Source: an uncultured Bacilli bacterium (GTDB lineage Bacteria; Bacillota_I; Bacilli_A; RF39; UBA660). Taken from it: a stretch of DNA of 64,000 nucleotides. How positions within the stretch are numbered: position 1 is the first letter of the stretch; the number at the start of each line of letters is the position of its first letter. Positions 57,549 to 64,000 of this stretch are shown one piece after another. The notes under the pieces were generated by a model. The model was not told the DNA's origin. It searched no databases and saw only the letters and a program-made list of their open reading frames with translations. The stretch covers positions 31,110 through 95,109 of the forward strand of contig CAKOXX010000003.1 of the NCBI GenBank assembly GCA_934130405.1, given 5' to 3'. Position numbers and translations under genes: made by a program.

Positions 57549-58341
57549 TTTTGATTTCAACTACTTCCCTATTTTTTAATTCTATTTTGTATGTGTTGTT
57601 TAATATATTGATTTCTACAACTTTCCCTTCCGTATTTCCAAATTTTACCAATTTTCCAATATTTGGAAAATTCTTTTTTAATTTCGTATAATTGTCATCT
57701 TCGTATTTTAAACAACATAGTAATCTACCACATATACCATTTATTTTTGTTGGATTCAATGCTAAAAATTGATTTTTGGCCATTCCAATGGATACACTGG
57801 AAAAATCTGTCAAAAAAGTATTACAACATAAAAATAAACCACAAGGTCCTATCCCACCTATTTTCTGAGCTTTATCACGAACTCCTATTTGTCTAAGTTC
57901 TATTCTCGTTTTGTATTTTTGTGCTAAAATTTTGGCTAATTCTCTAAAATCAACTCTTGTATCTGCTACATAACTTACATACAATTGTTTTCTATCAAAA
58001 GTATAAAAAGAATCAACAAATCTCATTTCTAGTTTTAACTCATTAGCTTTACTTTGTGAGTAAGTCAAAACTTCTATAGAATCAAGTTCATTTTTTTTCT
58101 GTTGATTTAAATCAGTAGCTGTGGCTATTCTAATAAATTTAGTTTTCTCTTCTAAAATAGTGTTAAGTAGGTTATTATTCACTTCAAACTTTATTACTTC
58201 CGCTAATCTAAAATTTGATTCTGTTTCAACAATTATTTTCGTTCCAATATCTACTGTTTCATCTTTTAAGGGTTGAAATTTTATTGCAACAATTTCTTTT
58301 TTTAAACATGAATTACTATATTTAATTATTAGAAACTTCAT
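57538..58341 (-). CDS. ricT: RicT (YaaT), PSP1-domain protein of the RicAFT complex
   Basis: The 267-residue PSP1-family protein keeps the Cys cluster for iron-sulfur binding: GGIGPCGLFLCCNTF, followed about 40 residues later by GICGRLLCCLKYE. YaaT (RicT) with RicA and RicF binds [4Fe-4S] clusters and stimulates RNase Y and Spo0A phosphorylation, linking to sporulation and biofilm. The block KQLYVSYVADTRVDFRELAK is the PSP1 core. Its start overlaps the holB end by 20 bases. In B. subtilis the order is holB-yaaT-yabA; the yabA gene, a DnaA regulator, is missing here. Confidence 0.93.
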   Translation of the reverse strand: MKFLIIKYSNSCLKKEIVAIKFQPLKDETVDIGTKIIVETESNFRLAEVIKFEVNNNLLNTILEEKTKFIRIATATDLNQQKKNELDSIEVLTYSQSKANELKLEMRFVDSFYTFDRKQLYVSYVADTRVDFRELAKILAQKYKTRIELRQIGVRDKAQKIGGIGPCGLFLCCNTFLTDFSSVSIGMAKNQFLALNPTKINGICGRLLCCLKYEDDNYTKLKKNFPNIGKLVKFGNTEGKVVEINILNNTYKIELKNREVVEIKNEN

Positions 58342-59200
58342 TTAATACCTCCATAAATTTAATCAATAAAGAGTCAAGCCAAAGTTTAATATTTACATTG
58401 TATTGTAATTTAACCAAAAATTCATCAATAATTCCAATTATTTCCAATAATTGAACATTCGATAAATATGGTTTATCAATATTTATATTTTGGATTTTAA
58501 TACTACTGTTTTCTAAATAACATTGAAATATTTTTGACAAATCTTTTAGAGTTTTAATTGATTGATCTTTAGTTTGAAATAAATTTTCATAATACTTATT
58601 AAATCTTAATATAAATGGTTTTTCCTTTGATTCAAAATTGTTAACTAATTCTAAAAATATTGGACTATAGTTCTCATTTAAAAAAAAATTTTTTTCCTTT
58701 GTAAGTGACATAACTATACATCTAGATAAAATTGTTGGTAATACTTTATAACGATGAGTAGATAAAAAAATGGCAATAATATTATCTTCAGGTTCCTCCA
58801 AAAATTTCAAAATCGTATTTGAAGCACTTATGTTTAACATTTCAGCATTATGAACTACATATATTTGATAGTTATTATAAATTGATTTATTGAAAAATTT
58901 TTCCATCAAACTTAATAGCTGTTCTTTCTTTATTATGCCTGATTCTGGATAAATATCTACTAATTCTGGATAATTATTTGTTTCTATAAGATTTATTAAT
59001 TTGTTTTCATCTAATGTATGAACCTCTTTATTTTTTAATAATATAATTGTCTTGCAAAATTCTTTAATATAGGAATCAATTAATTGTTCTTCATTATTAT
59101 TGGTTTCAATCAAGTATGCATGATGAATTTTTCCTAAATAAAGTGGAGCAATTGCTTGTTCATAAAATAATTGTTGATTTTTCTTTAATTGTTCTAACAT
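58322..59200 (-). CDS. holB: DNA polymerase III delta-prime subunit HolB
   Basis: This 292-residue clamp-loader subunit lacks a working ATP site. It starts LKKNQQLFYEQAIAPLYLGK and IHHAYLIETN, the HolB pattern with a degenerate P-loop. It continues LMEKFFNKSIYNNYQIYVVH and NTILKFLEEPEDNIIAIFLS, then LPTILSRCIV. These match the RFC-box series of delta-prime, and the SRC motif (LSRC) supplies an arginine finger to the DnaX ATP site. No zinc knuckle is seen. It is close to dnaX and recR in the conserved order, with bofA in between. Confidence 0.88.
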   Translation of the reverse strand: MLEQLKKNQQLFYEQAIAPLYLGKIHHAYLIETNNNEEQLIDSYIKEFCKTIILLKNKEVHTLDENKLINLIETNNYPELVDIYPESGIIKKEQLLSLMEKFFNKSIYNNYQIYVVHNAEMLNISASNTILKFLEEPEDNIIAIFLSTHRYKVLPTILSRCIVMSLTKEKNFFLNENYSPIFLELVNNFESKEKPFILRFNKYYENLFQTKDQSIKTLKDLSKIFQCYLENSSIKIQNINIDKPYLSNVQLLEIIGIIDEFLVKLQYNVNIKLWLDSLLIKFMEVLNEVSNN

Positions 59201-59251
59201 CTACTAATCACTATCAAACAATAGAATAACTTTCTATTAAATGATTCCTTT

Positions 59252-59437
59252 CTAAAATATTAATACTTTTAACAAAACAAATACAAAAAGTATTGGAAAT
59301 CCTAATATACCGACAGAACCAATGGTAATTAAATTTATTGGTATTACTAAGTTAAATCTAGTTGCAATTAAATTATAGCTATATAGTATTAAAATGCTCA
59401 ATATAATTCTTTTTAAAATTATAATTATTGTTTTCAT
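59252..59437 (-). CDS. bofA: Pro-sigma-K processing inhibitor BofA
   Basis: The 61-residue membrane protein matches BofA by its C-terminal half: NLVIPINLITIGSVGILGFP and LFVFVLLKVLIF. It is preceded by a hydrophobic N-terminal segment. BofA inhibits the SpoIVFB protease until the forespore signal arrives, controlling sigma-K activation late in sporulation. In B. subtilis it follows recR, and here it does the same, 37 bases downstream. It is shorter than the 87-residue B. subtilis protein, which has one further N-terminal membrane segment. Confidence 0.8.
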   Translation of the reverse strand: MKTIIIILKRIILSILILYSYNLIATRFNLVIPINLITIGSVGILGFPILFVFVLLKVLIF

Positions 59438-59474
59438 ATTTTCACCTAATAATAATTATGATTTATTTAGTAAT

Positions 59475-60071
59475 TTATGATATTTCTTTTCTGTCTTCTA
59501 ATGCTTTTGATAATGTGAGGCTATCAATATATTCCATATCTGCTCCCATAGGCACACCACTTGCTAATCTTGTTATTTTTATTTCTGGAGATTCTAATAT
59601 TTTTTTTATGTATAACGATGTTATTTCTCCTTCTACACTCGGCTTTAAAGCTAAAATTATTTCTTTATACTTCTGAGTTTTTAATCGATCTAATATTTTT
59701 TCGATACCAATATCTTCTGGATTAATATCATCTAAAGGGGAAATTAATCCATTTAGAACATGATACTTTCCCTTATATATTCCTATTTTTTCAAATAAAA
59801 ATACAATTTTAGAATCTTCTACAATACACAATGATTCATCATCCCTAGTTTTATCTGAACATATTGTACATATTTGTTTATCTGTTAAAGTTTGACAAAT
59901 GGGACATTTGTGTATATTTTTTCTCACGTCCCCTATACATTCCTCTAAAGACTCAATTTTATCATCGTCAAAATCTAATAAATTAAACGCCATTCGTTCT
60001 GCTGTTTTTTCACCTATTCCAGGAAATGATTTAAAATTTTCTATCAAATTTTTTAGGCTTTCTGGATACAT
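59475..60071 (-). CDS. recR: Recombination protein RecR
   Basis: The 198-residue protein works with RecF and RecO in gap repair. It starts MYPESLKNLIENFKSFPGIG, with the HhH motif GIGEKTAERMAF. The zinc finger is CPICQTLTDKQICTIC. The TOPRIM domain reads SLCIVEDSKIVFLFE, with E and D at the metal site, then YHVLNGLISPLDDINPEDIG. It ends with a Walker-B-like ALKPSVEGEITSLYI and ITRLASGVPMGADMEYID. One base separates it from ybaB. Confidence 0.95.
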   Translation of the reverse strand: MYPESLKNLIENFKSFPGIGEKTAERMAFNLLDFDDDKIESLEECIGDVRKNIHKCPICQTLTDKQICTICSDKTRDDESLCIVEDSKIVFLFEKIGIYKGKYHVLNGLISPLDDINPEDIGIEKILDRLKTQKYKEIILALKPSVEGEITSLYIKKILESPEIKITRLASGVPMGADMEYIDSLTLSKALEDRKEIS

Positions 60072-60072
60072 A

Positions 60073-60372
60073 TTACATAATGCCAGGAATGCTTCCTGCT
60101 AATGCTCCCATCTTGTCTTTAATAGTTTGATCTATCTTTTTGCAAGTATTATTAATTGCTATTTTTATCATATCTTCTAAAATATCCTTATCATCTGATT
60201 TAAAGTCTGCATCTAAATCAATTTTTAAGGATACTACTTCTTTTTTTCCATTCATTTTTACTGTTACAAATCCTTGTTTTGTTTCAAACTCCATTTTTTC
60301 TATTTCAGCTTGTTTATTCATTAAATCTTTTTGCATTTTTTGTGCTTGTTTCATCATTGCTTGTATATTCAT
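60073..60372 (-). CDS. ybaB: Nucleoid-associated protein YbaB/EbfC family
   Basis: The 99-residue protein begins MNIQAMMKQAQKMQKDLMNK, then EFETKQGFVTVKMNGKKEVV and DKDILEDMIKIAINNTCKKI, exactly the EbfC/YbaB pattern. The dimer binds DNA with little specificity. It lies between dnaX and recR in nearly all Bacillota. The C-terminal GALAGSIPGIM is also conserved. Confidence 0.94.
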   Translation of the reverse strand: MNIQAMMKQAQKMQKDLMNKQAEIEKMEFETKQGFVTVKMNGKKEVVSLKIDLDADFKSDDKDILEDMIKIAINNTCKKIDQTIKDKMGALAGSIPGIM

Positions 60373-60391
60373 TATATTTTCCTTCTTTCTT

Positions 60392-62014
60392 TTATTTAAT
60401 TTCTACTAAATCACCAAATAATTCCTTTGCCATTTTATATCGATTATTAACATTTAAACTATTATTTTTTTCTAGGCTAGGTTCCTCTACTACTTTCAAT
60501 TTATTTCCAGACTTTATTAAATCTATATATTCATTTTTGAGATTTAGCCATTCATCATTTGATACAAAAGATATTTTTTTATTTTCATGAAATAAATCAT
60601 TATAATAATCAATAAGTTTTTGATAATGACTATAAATTTTTTTTACATTCGATGTGTATTCATAACTAATAACTATAGATTTCTCACTTGCAGCTCGCGG
60701 TACTCCATCTAATAATTCACAAGCTATGTATCCGTCATTAACATCAAAAGTGTAATCATTTAATTTTTTCCAAATATTCAATTCTTTATTTAGCTCGCTT
60801 TTAGAAGCTTCCGCCATAGTATTTTTAGCACGGATTGTCATTAAACTTTCAATTTCACTATAATTATTATCATCTATTTTTGCTGGATTAATATCTTTTA
60901 TTTGTACTTTAGTTGTTGTAATAGAAGTTTCTTTTTCGTGTTGTTTTATATCTAATTTTTTTTCAAATTTAGTTTTTACATTTTTATTTTCTGTAATAAA
61001 ATTCAATAGTATTATTTCAATGTAAGTTTTCATATCATCAGATTTTTTAACATTTGATATTTTTTCGTTTAATAAATTAACTAATTTAATTGTATTATTT
61101 TCGTTATACTTTAAAGATATATCTCTAATATATAAATCCACTAATTTATTTTTCAAATCAAAGATTAGTTGTTTTAATACTTGTAGCAAATCTTTTCCAT
61201 CATTGTAATACATTTCTATTTGTTCAAGCATTTCAGTTGCATTGTAGAATAAAATTGTATCTTCAAGTTTAGCTAAGTCTTCAGATGTTATTTGACCATT
61301 CATAACTAAGAAATCATTATATAGAATTTTTCCTTCTTTATAAGAACTCAATTTGTCTAATAAACCTATTGCATCTCTTAAACCACCATCTGATGAGAGT
61401 GCTATAGATTCTAATACTTTTTCTTCTACATTAATATTTTCCTCTACTGATATTTTTTTTAACAACTCCGTTATATCTAACGAACTTATTTTTTTAAATT
61501 GAAATGTTTGACACCTTGAGATTATAGTATTAGGAATTTTTTGAGGATCAGTTGTTGCTAATATAAAAATAACATGTTCAGGAGGTTCTTCTAAAGTTTT
61601 TAATAAAGCATTAAAAGCACCTATTGAGAGCATATGAACTTCGTCAATTATATAAACTTTATATTTTAATTCAGATGGAAGAATTTTAACCTTATTTCTT
61701 AATTCTCTAATCTCATCTACTCCATTATTTGAAGCTGCGTCTATTTCTATAATGTCCATACATTCTTTTTGAACTGAATATAAACAATTTTTACAATTCT
61801 CACAAATCTCATTTTTATAATTTAAACAATTAACTGCCCTCGCAAAGATTTTAGCAATTGTTGTTTTTCCTGTTCCTCTTGGTCCAGCAAACAAATAGGC
61901 ATGATTGATATGAGATTTTTTTATACTATTTTCTAACGTAGTTACAATTATATTTTGACCAACTACATCAGAAAACTTTTTAGGTCTATATTTCCTATAT
62001 AATGCTTGATACAT
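60392..62014 (-). CDS. dnaX: DNA polymerase III subunit gamma/tau (DnaX)
   Basis: The 540-residue clamp-loader ATPase has MYQALYRKYRPKKFSDVVGQ, the P-loop AGPRGTGKTTIAKIFARAVN, four zinc cysteines (CENCKNC plus an upstream one) and Walker B IIDEVHML. LRDAIGLLDKL marks the lid. From about 370 the tau-specific part follows, less conserved, with TMAEASKSELNKELNIWKKL and a helix-rich end. A gamma-producing frameshift site is not evident. It has a promoter at 62035-62064 and is followed directly by ybaB and recR. Confidence 0.95.
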   Translation of the reverse strand: MYQALYRKYRPKKFSDVVGQNIIVTTLENSIKKSHINHAYLFAGPRGTGKTTIAKIFARAVNCLNYKNEICENCKNCLYSVQKECMDIIEIDAASNNGVDEIRELRNKVKILPSELKYKVYIIDEVHMLSIGAFNALLKTLEEPPEHVIFILATTDPQKIPNTIISRCQTFQFKKISSLDITELLKKISVEENINVEEKVLESIALSSDGGLRDAIGLLDKLSSYKEGKILYNDFLVMNGQITSEDLAKLEDTILFYNATEMLEQIEMYYNDGKDLLQVLKQLIFDLKNKLVDLYIRDISLKYNENNTIKLVNLLNEKISNVKKSDDMKTYIEIILLNFITENKNVKTKFEKKLDIKQHEKETSITTTKVQIKDINPAKIDDNNYSEIESLMTIRAKNTMAEASKSELNKELNIWKKLNDYTFDVNDGYIACELLDGVPRAASEKSIVISYEYTSNVKKIYSHYQKLIDYYNDLFHENKKISFVSNDEWLNLKNEYIDLIKSGNKLKVVEEPSLEKNNSLNVNNRYKMAKELFGDLVEIK

Positions 62015-62034
62015 GGTCTCACCTCACATTGAAT

Positions 62035-62064
62035 ATTATAACACGCTTAGTACTTATTAGTAAA
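62035..62064 (-). promoter_or_regulatory. dnaX promoter
   Basis: Minus strand: TTTACT (62059-62064), an 18-base spacer and TATAAT (62035-62040). It lies 20 bases from the dnaX start, behind GTGAGGTGAG. The rest of the 229-base gap to tadA shows no RNA gene; the SRP RNA usual at this spot is instead upstream of tadA. Confidence 0.65.
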
Positions 62065-62243
62065 TTAATGAGATTGAAAAATAAGTCATTTAATATGTAA
62101 ATAATACATTTAACTTTCAACATTATTTTTTATATTTTCTATAATAAAAATCAATCGTAACTAATATGAAAAATTATTAATTGTAATATCCATCTTAATT
62201 TTTTATTCATATTGAAGATAGTAAGTTTAATAGAACATTTGTA

Positions 62244-62687
62244 CTATCTTTTTCTTGTAAAAAACTCACTTAATAATATCAAACATTCATTTTTTTTTAA
62301 TCCAGAATAATATTTCACAGGAGAATTATTATCTTTATTTTCACAAATCATTTCAAATATTTTGTGGTTATTCATATTAGTAGATTCTACACCATAGTAT
62401 ATATTTTTTATTCTACTTTGCTTAATAGCACTGGCGCACATTGGACAGGGCTCAAGCGTAACATATATGTCACAATCATTTAATCTCCAATTCTGTATTT
62501 TTTTACTTGCCTTATTTATTGCAAGTATTTCTGCATGAGCTAAAGAAGAATTACTTTTATTTTTCAAATTATGAGCTCTTGCTAAAATTTTTTCATTTCT
62601 AACTATAACTGCACCGACTGGTACCTCATCAAATGCAAGTGATTTCTCTGCTTCTATCAATGCTTCTTTCATAAACTTTTCATGCAT
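62244..62687 (-). CDS. tadA: tRNA-specific adenosine deaminase TadA
   Basis: The 147-residue enzyme converts A34 to inosine in tRNA-Arg(ACG). Zinc and catalytic residues are in LAHAEILAI (His, Glu) and LEPCPMCASAIKQSRIKNI (two Cys). The N-terminus MHEKFMKEALIEAEKSLAFD and VPVGAVIV are typical. It lies 31 bases downstream of the SRP RNA, and a hairpin (GATAGTA with TACTATC, 62217-62254) overlaps its end. It is the first protein gene beside the non-coding origin-proximal stretch. Confidence 0.94.
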   Translation of the reverse strand: MHEKFMKEALIEAEKSLAFDEVPVGAVIVRNEKILARAHNLKNKSNSSLAHAEILAINKASKKIQNWRLNDCDIYVTLEPCPMCASAIKQSRIKNIYYGVESTNMNNHKIFEMICENKDNNSPVKYYSGLKKNECLILLSEFFTRKR

Positions 62688-62718
62688 ACAATATTCTCCA
62701 TTTTTTTACAAAATAAAA

Positions 62719-62790
62719 GTGCACATAAATGAATTATGTTAAGGCTGCTATGTCTCCATCCTGACCTATTTCCACAAACATTTATTGCAC
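62719..62790 (-). ncRNA. ffs: Small signal recognition particle RNA (4.5S-like)
   Basis: On the minus strand the core reads GGTCAGGATGGAGACATAGC and then AGCC. It aligns base for base in length with the conserved SRP domain IV (GTCAGG, 10 bases, AGCAGCC). The tetraloop is GAGA, closed by a three-pair helix ATG/CAT, where E. coli has GGAA closed by UCC/GGA. The two ends pair: GTGCA-ATAAATG with CATTTAT-TGCAC, one bulged G. Thus it is a single long hairpin of 72 bases, with T-rich sequence behind it. The SRP RNA binds Ffh. In Bacilli it is usually between tadA and dnaX; here it is upstream of tadA. Confidence 0.88.
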
Positions 62791-62796
62791 GTATAT

Positions 62797-62825
62797 ATAT
62801 TAATTTATTATTTATAAAAAAGCAA
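62797..62825 (-). promoter_or_regulatory. SRP RNA promoter
   Basis: Minus strand: TTGCTT (62820-62825), a 17-base spacer and TAATAT (62797-62802). The predicted start, six to seven bases on, coincides with the first paired base of the SRP hairpin (62790). Confidence 0.75.
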
Positions 62826-62829
62826 CTTT

Positions 62830-63770
62830 TTTTACTATTGATTAGAATAAATTTTATCCGAATGCATAAAAAAAATTTTCTCCAAGTACAATTGTACCTA
62901 TAATGTAAAAATAATAAAGATACATTTTTCAATTTATACTTTACTATATCTTTTACAAATCGGTACAAAAGTATCATTATTAACAATCTAGTTTATAAGC
63001 TAAAAGAAAGAATAACTAATACTGTAAATAAATTTCTTTTCAGTGAAATTATAAATATATATGTTAATTAATAATCTCACTTCAATAATTAATTAATGAG
63101 TTACCTACAATTTTTCTAAGATGATTTATTAAAATAGTAGTTTAAAATTTCAAGAATTCTAAAAAATGAAAAATTAATTCTACATTAGCAAATCAATTTT
63201 AAAAAAAACTATCTACATTTCTTTAATAAAGTCATAGTATATCGTACACTATACCAAGTAGAATATATACACAAATATTATAACTATAGTGATTTAGATC
63301 AATGATATTTTAGGACTTGAATCATACAAAAGTTACGACCCAATAGCACATGGAATTCTTATTAATTTTTTTTGACTCAATCCTAATTATACTGTTAATT
63401 ATTCTTTCTTAAATGATTTACGCTTAAAATAATATTTAGAATAAAATCTATCTATTCCAAAGCTAACTATTTTATTTATTTTTTTAAGTCAAATAAAAAG
63501 AAGTAAATTATGGTTAAGTACTTCGTTTTGCCTTTATTGACATAGATAGAGCATAAAGATAAAATAAATAAATTACTCAATAAGCATACCTTTATCACCT
63601 CTTCTAATAAATCTTGGCAAGAGTTTATAAAAATCATTAAAAATATTAATTTACTTAGTAATCATTTGGTATTTATAAATTAAAACTCTATTTAAACAAA
63701 TTGTTCATTTTGATGAATCATATAACAGTTCTATTTTTAACTAATTTAAATAAACTTCAAAAAAGTTATA
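62830..63770. other. Gene-free, very AT-rich stretch next to the origin-side array
   Basis: About 940 bases have no open frame that looks like a protein in either strand, no tRNA and no obvious terminator. Runs of A or T and inverted AT-rich repeats (for example around 63061-63090, TTAATTAATAA with TTAATTAATGAG) are common. The only ORF-track-size reading frame overlapping its left edge covers the SRP RNA and is not real. The nucleotide make-up is what would be expected of an unwinding region or of an upstream spacer near oriC. Confidence 0.55.
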
Positions 63771-63778
63771 TTTTATTT

Positions 63779-63794
63779 TATTTCCCGGGAAATA
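63779..63794. promoter_or_regulatory. Noc-binding site, copy 1
   Basis: Perfect TATTTCCCGGGAAATA. Noc is the ParB-family CTPase that blocks division over the nucleoid in Bacilli. Confidence 0.85.
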
Positions 63795-63795
63795 T

Positions 63796-63804
63796 TTTTC
63801 CACT
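63796..63804 (+). promoter_or_regulatory. DnaA-box-like 9-mer, copy 1 (weakest)
   Basis: TTTTCCACT; differs from TTATCCACA at two positions. The other two copies end in ACA. Confidence 0.4.
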
Positions 63805-63829
63805 TTTTCTTTTGATTGATTATTCATTT

Positions 63830-63845
63830 AGTTTCACGTGAAGCT
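63830..63845. promoter_or_regulatory. parS-like site, copy 1 (one arm changed)
   Basis: AGTTTCACGTGAAGCT; matches the parS 16-mer TGTTTCACGTGAAACA at 13 of 16 positions. Confidence 0.65.
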
Positions 63846-63864
63846 TTTTTATCTTTTCTTATTT

Positions 63865-63880
63865 TATTTCCCGGGAAATA
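63865..63880. promoter_or_regulatory. Noc-binding site, copy 2
   Basis: Perfect TATTTCCCGGGAAATA. Confidence 0.85.
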
Positions 63881-63881
63881 T

Positions 63882-63890
63882 TTTTCCACA
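63882..63890 (+). promoter_or_regulatory. DnaA-box-like 9-mer, copy 2
   Basis: TTTTCCACA; fits the relaxed box TTWTNCACA. One base follows the Noc site. Confidence 0.5.
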
Positions 63891-63909
63891 TTCTTTTGAT
63901 TATTCATTT

Positions 63910-63925
63910 AGTTTCACGTGAAACT
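63910..63925. promoter_or_regulatory. parS-like site, copy 2
   Basis: AGTTTCACGTGAAACT is a perfect palindrome; 14 of 16 bases match the parS consensus (only the outermost pair differs). Confidence 0.75.
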
Positions 63926-63943
63926 TTTTATTTTTTCTTATTT

Positions 63944-63959
63944 TATTTCCCGGGAAATA
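63944..63959. promoter_or_regulatory. Noc-binding site, copy 3
   Basis: Perfect TATTTCCCGGGAAATA. Confidence 0.85.
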
Positions 63960-63960
63960 T

Positions 63961-63969
63961 TTTTCCACA
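63961..63969 (+). promoter_or_regulatory. DnaA-box-like 9-mer, copy 3
   Basis: TTTTCCACA, as in copy 2. Confidence 0.5.
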
Positions 63970-63988
63970 TTTTTTTGATTATTCATTT

Positions 63989-64000
63989 AGTTTCACGTGA
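63989..64000. promoter_or_regulatory. parS-like site, copy 3 (cut by the window edge)
   Basis: AGTTTCACGTGA is visible; the remaining four bases lie outside. Confidence 0.6.

Larger units (their letters stand above)
63779..64000. repeat. Tandem array of alternating Noc-binding and parS-like sites with DnaA-box-like 9-mers
   Basis: Three units of about 79 to 86 bases, the third cut by the window edge. Each unit has, in order, TATTTCCCGGGAAATA (16/16 to the Noc-binding site), TTTTCCACA (one change from TTATCCACA), a TTTGATTATTCATTTA spacer and a parS-like palindrome around GTTTCACGTGAAAC. Noc sites: 63779-63794, 63865-63880, 63944-63959. parS-like: 63830-63845, 63910-63925, 63989 onwards. Repeat ends and the total number of units are not known. 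Confidence 0.85.

Noticed and set aside
62015..62243. SRP RNA between tadA and dnaX
   Set aside because: No domain IV core is found in this gap; it is at 62719-62790 instead.
62669..62986. A 105-residue minus-strand reading frame upstream of tadA
   Set aside because: It covers the SRP RNA and its promoter, has no ribosome site and has no protein-like composition.
1..64000. CRISPR arrays, rRNA or tRNA genes, complete insertion sequences
   Set aside because: I looked for regularly spaced repeats, conserved rRNA stretches, tRNA T-arm patterns and transposase motifs, and saw none; a tRNA covariance search was not possible.

Overview
The window is AT-rich DNA from a low-GC, endospore-forming member of the Bacillota. 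The best guess is a gut Bacilli or Erysipelotrichia-like lineage; no genus can be named from sequence alone. Spore genes (spoVG, spoVT, yabG, yabP, yabQ, bofA, veg) support this, as does a bile salt hydrolase gene. An RF2 gene with its autoregulatory UGA frameshift indicates the standard bacterial code. Every convincing protein gene and the one RNA gene are read on the minus strand, towards decreasing coordinates. That is the pattern expected if the replication origin lies at or just beyond the right edge.

Right end (62.7-64 kb): a small SRP RNA with its own promoter, then almost 1 kb without genes, then a tandem array running off the window. Each array unit carries a perfect Noc-binding 16-mer, a DnaA-box-like 9-mer and a parS-like palindrome. 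This is the most unusual thing in the window.

Region 39-62.7 kb follows the order known next to the Bacillus subtilis origin: tadA, dnaX, ybaB, recR, bofA, holB, ricT, trmN6, rsmI, pth, mfd, spoVT, metG, tatD, rsmA, yabG, veg, spoVG, yabP, yabQ, divIC, tilS. It is interrupted between tatD and rsmA by a matrix-fibre locus (42.5-47.9 kb). That locus has three near-identical TasA-like genes, each with its own promoter and terminator, followed by an operon of a fourth TasA-like gene, a SipW-type signal peptidase and three membrane or secreted proteins of unknown function.

Region 24-39 kb: ftsH, mscL, a pair of unknown paralogues, dusB, an RDD protein, lysS with a C-terminal tRNA-binding domain (absent here from metG), a class I amidotransferase, a YfcC-type carrier, an orphan TasA-like gene, clpC and secA.

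Region 17.9-21.9 kb downstream of secA is a decayed integrated element: integrase and mobC fragments, a KilA-N pseudogene, a second secA 3' end and direct repeats. Region 13.6-18 kb is accessory (bile salt hydrolase, acetyltransferases, unknowns). Region 0-13.5 kb holds prfB, two YitT proteins, ftsE-ftsX with a PcsB/CwlO-like murein hydrolase, a DNA-binding-type phosphoesterase, a short-chain dehydrogenase, an envelope-sugar operon (flavoprotein plus two GT-C-like proteins) and the start of uvrB behind a LexA-box promoter. The secA-prfB-ftsEX-uvrB block is a left-arm neighbourhood in B. subtilis, so two ancestral neighbourhoods are joined here.
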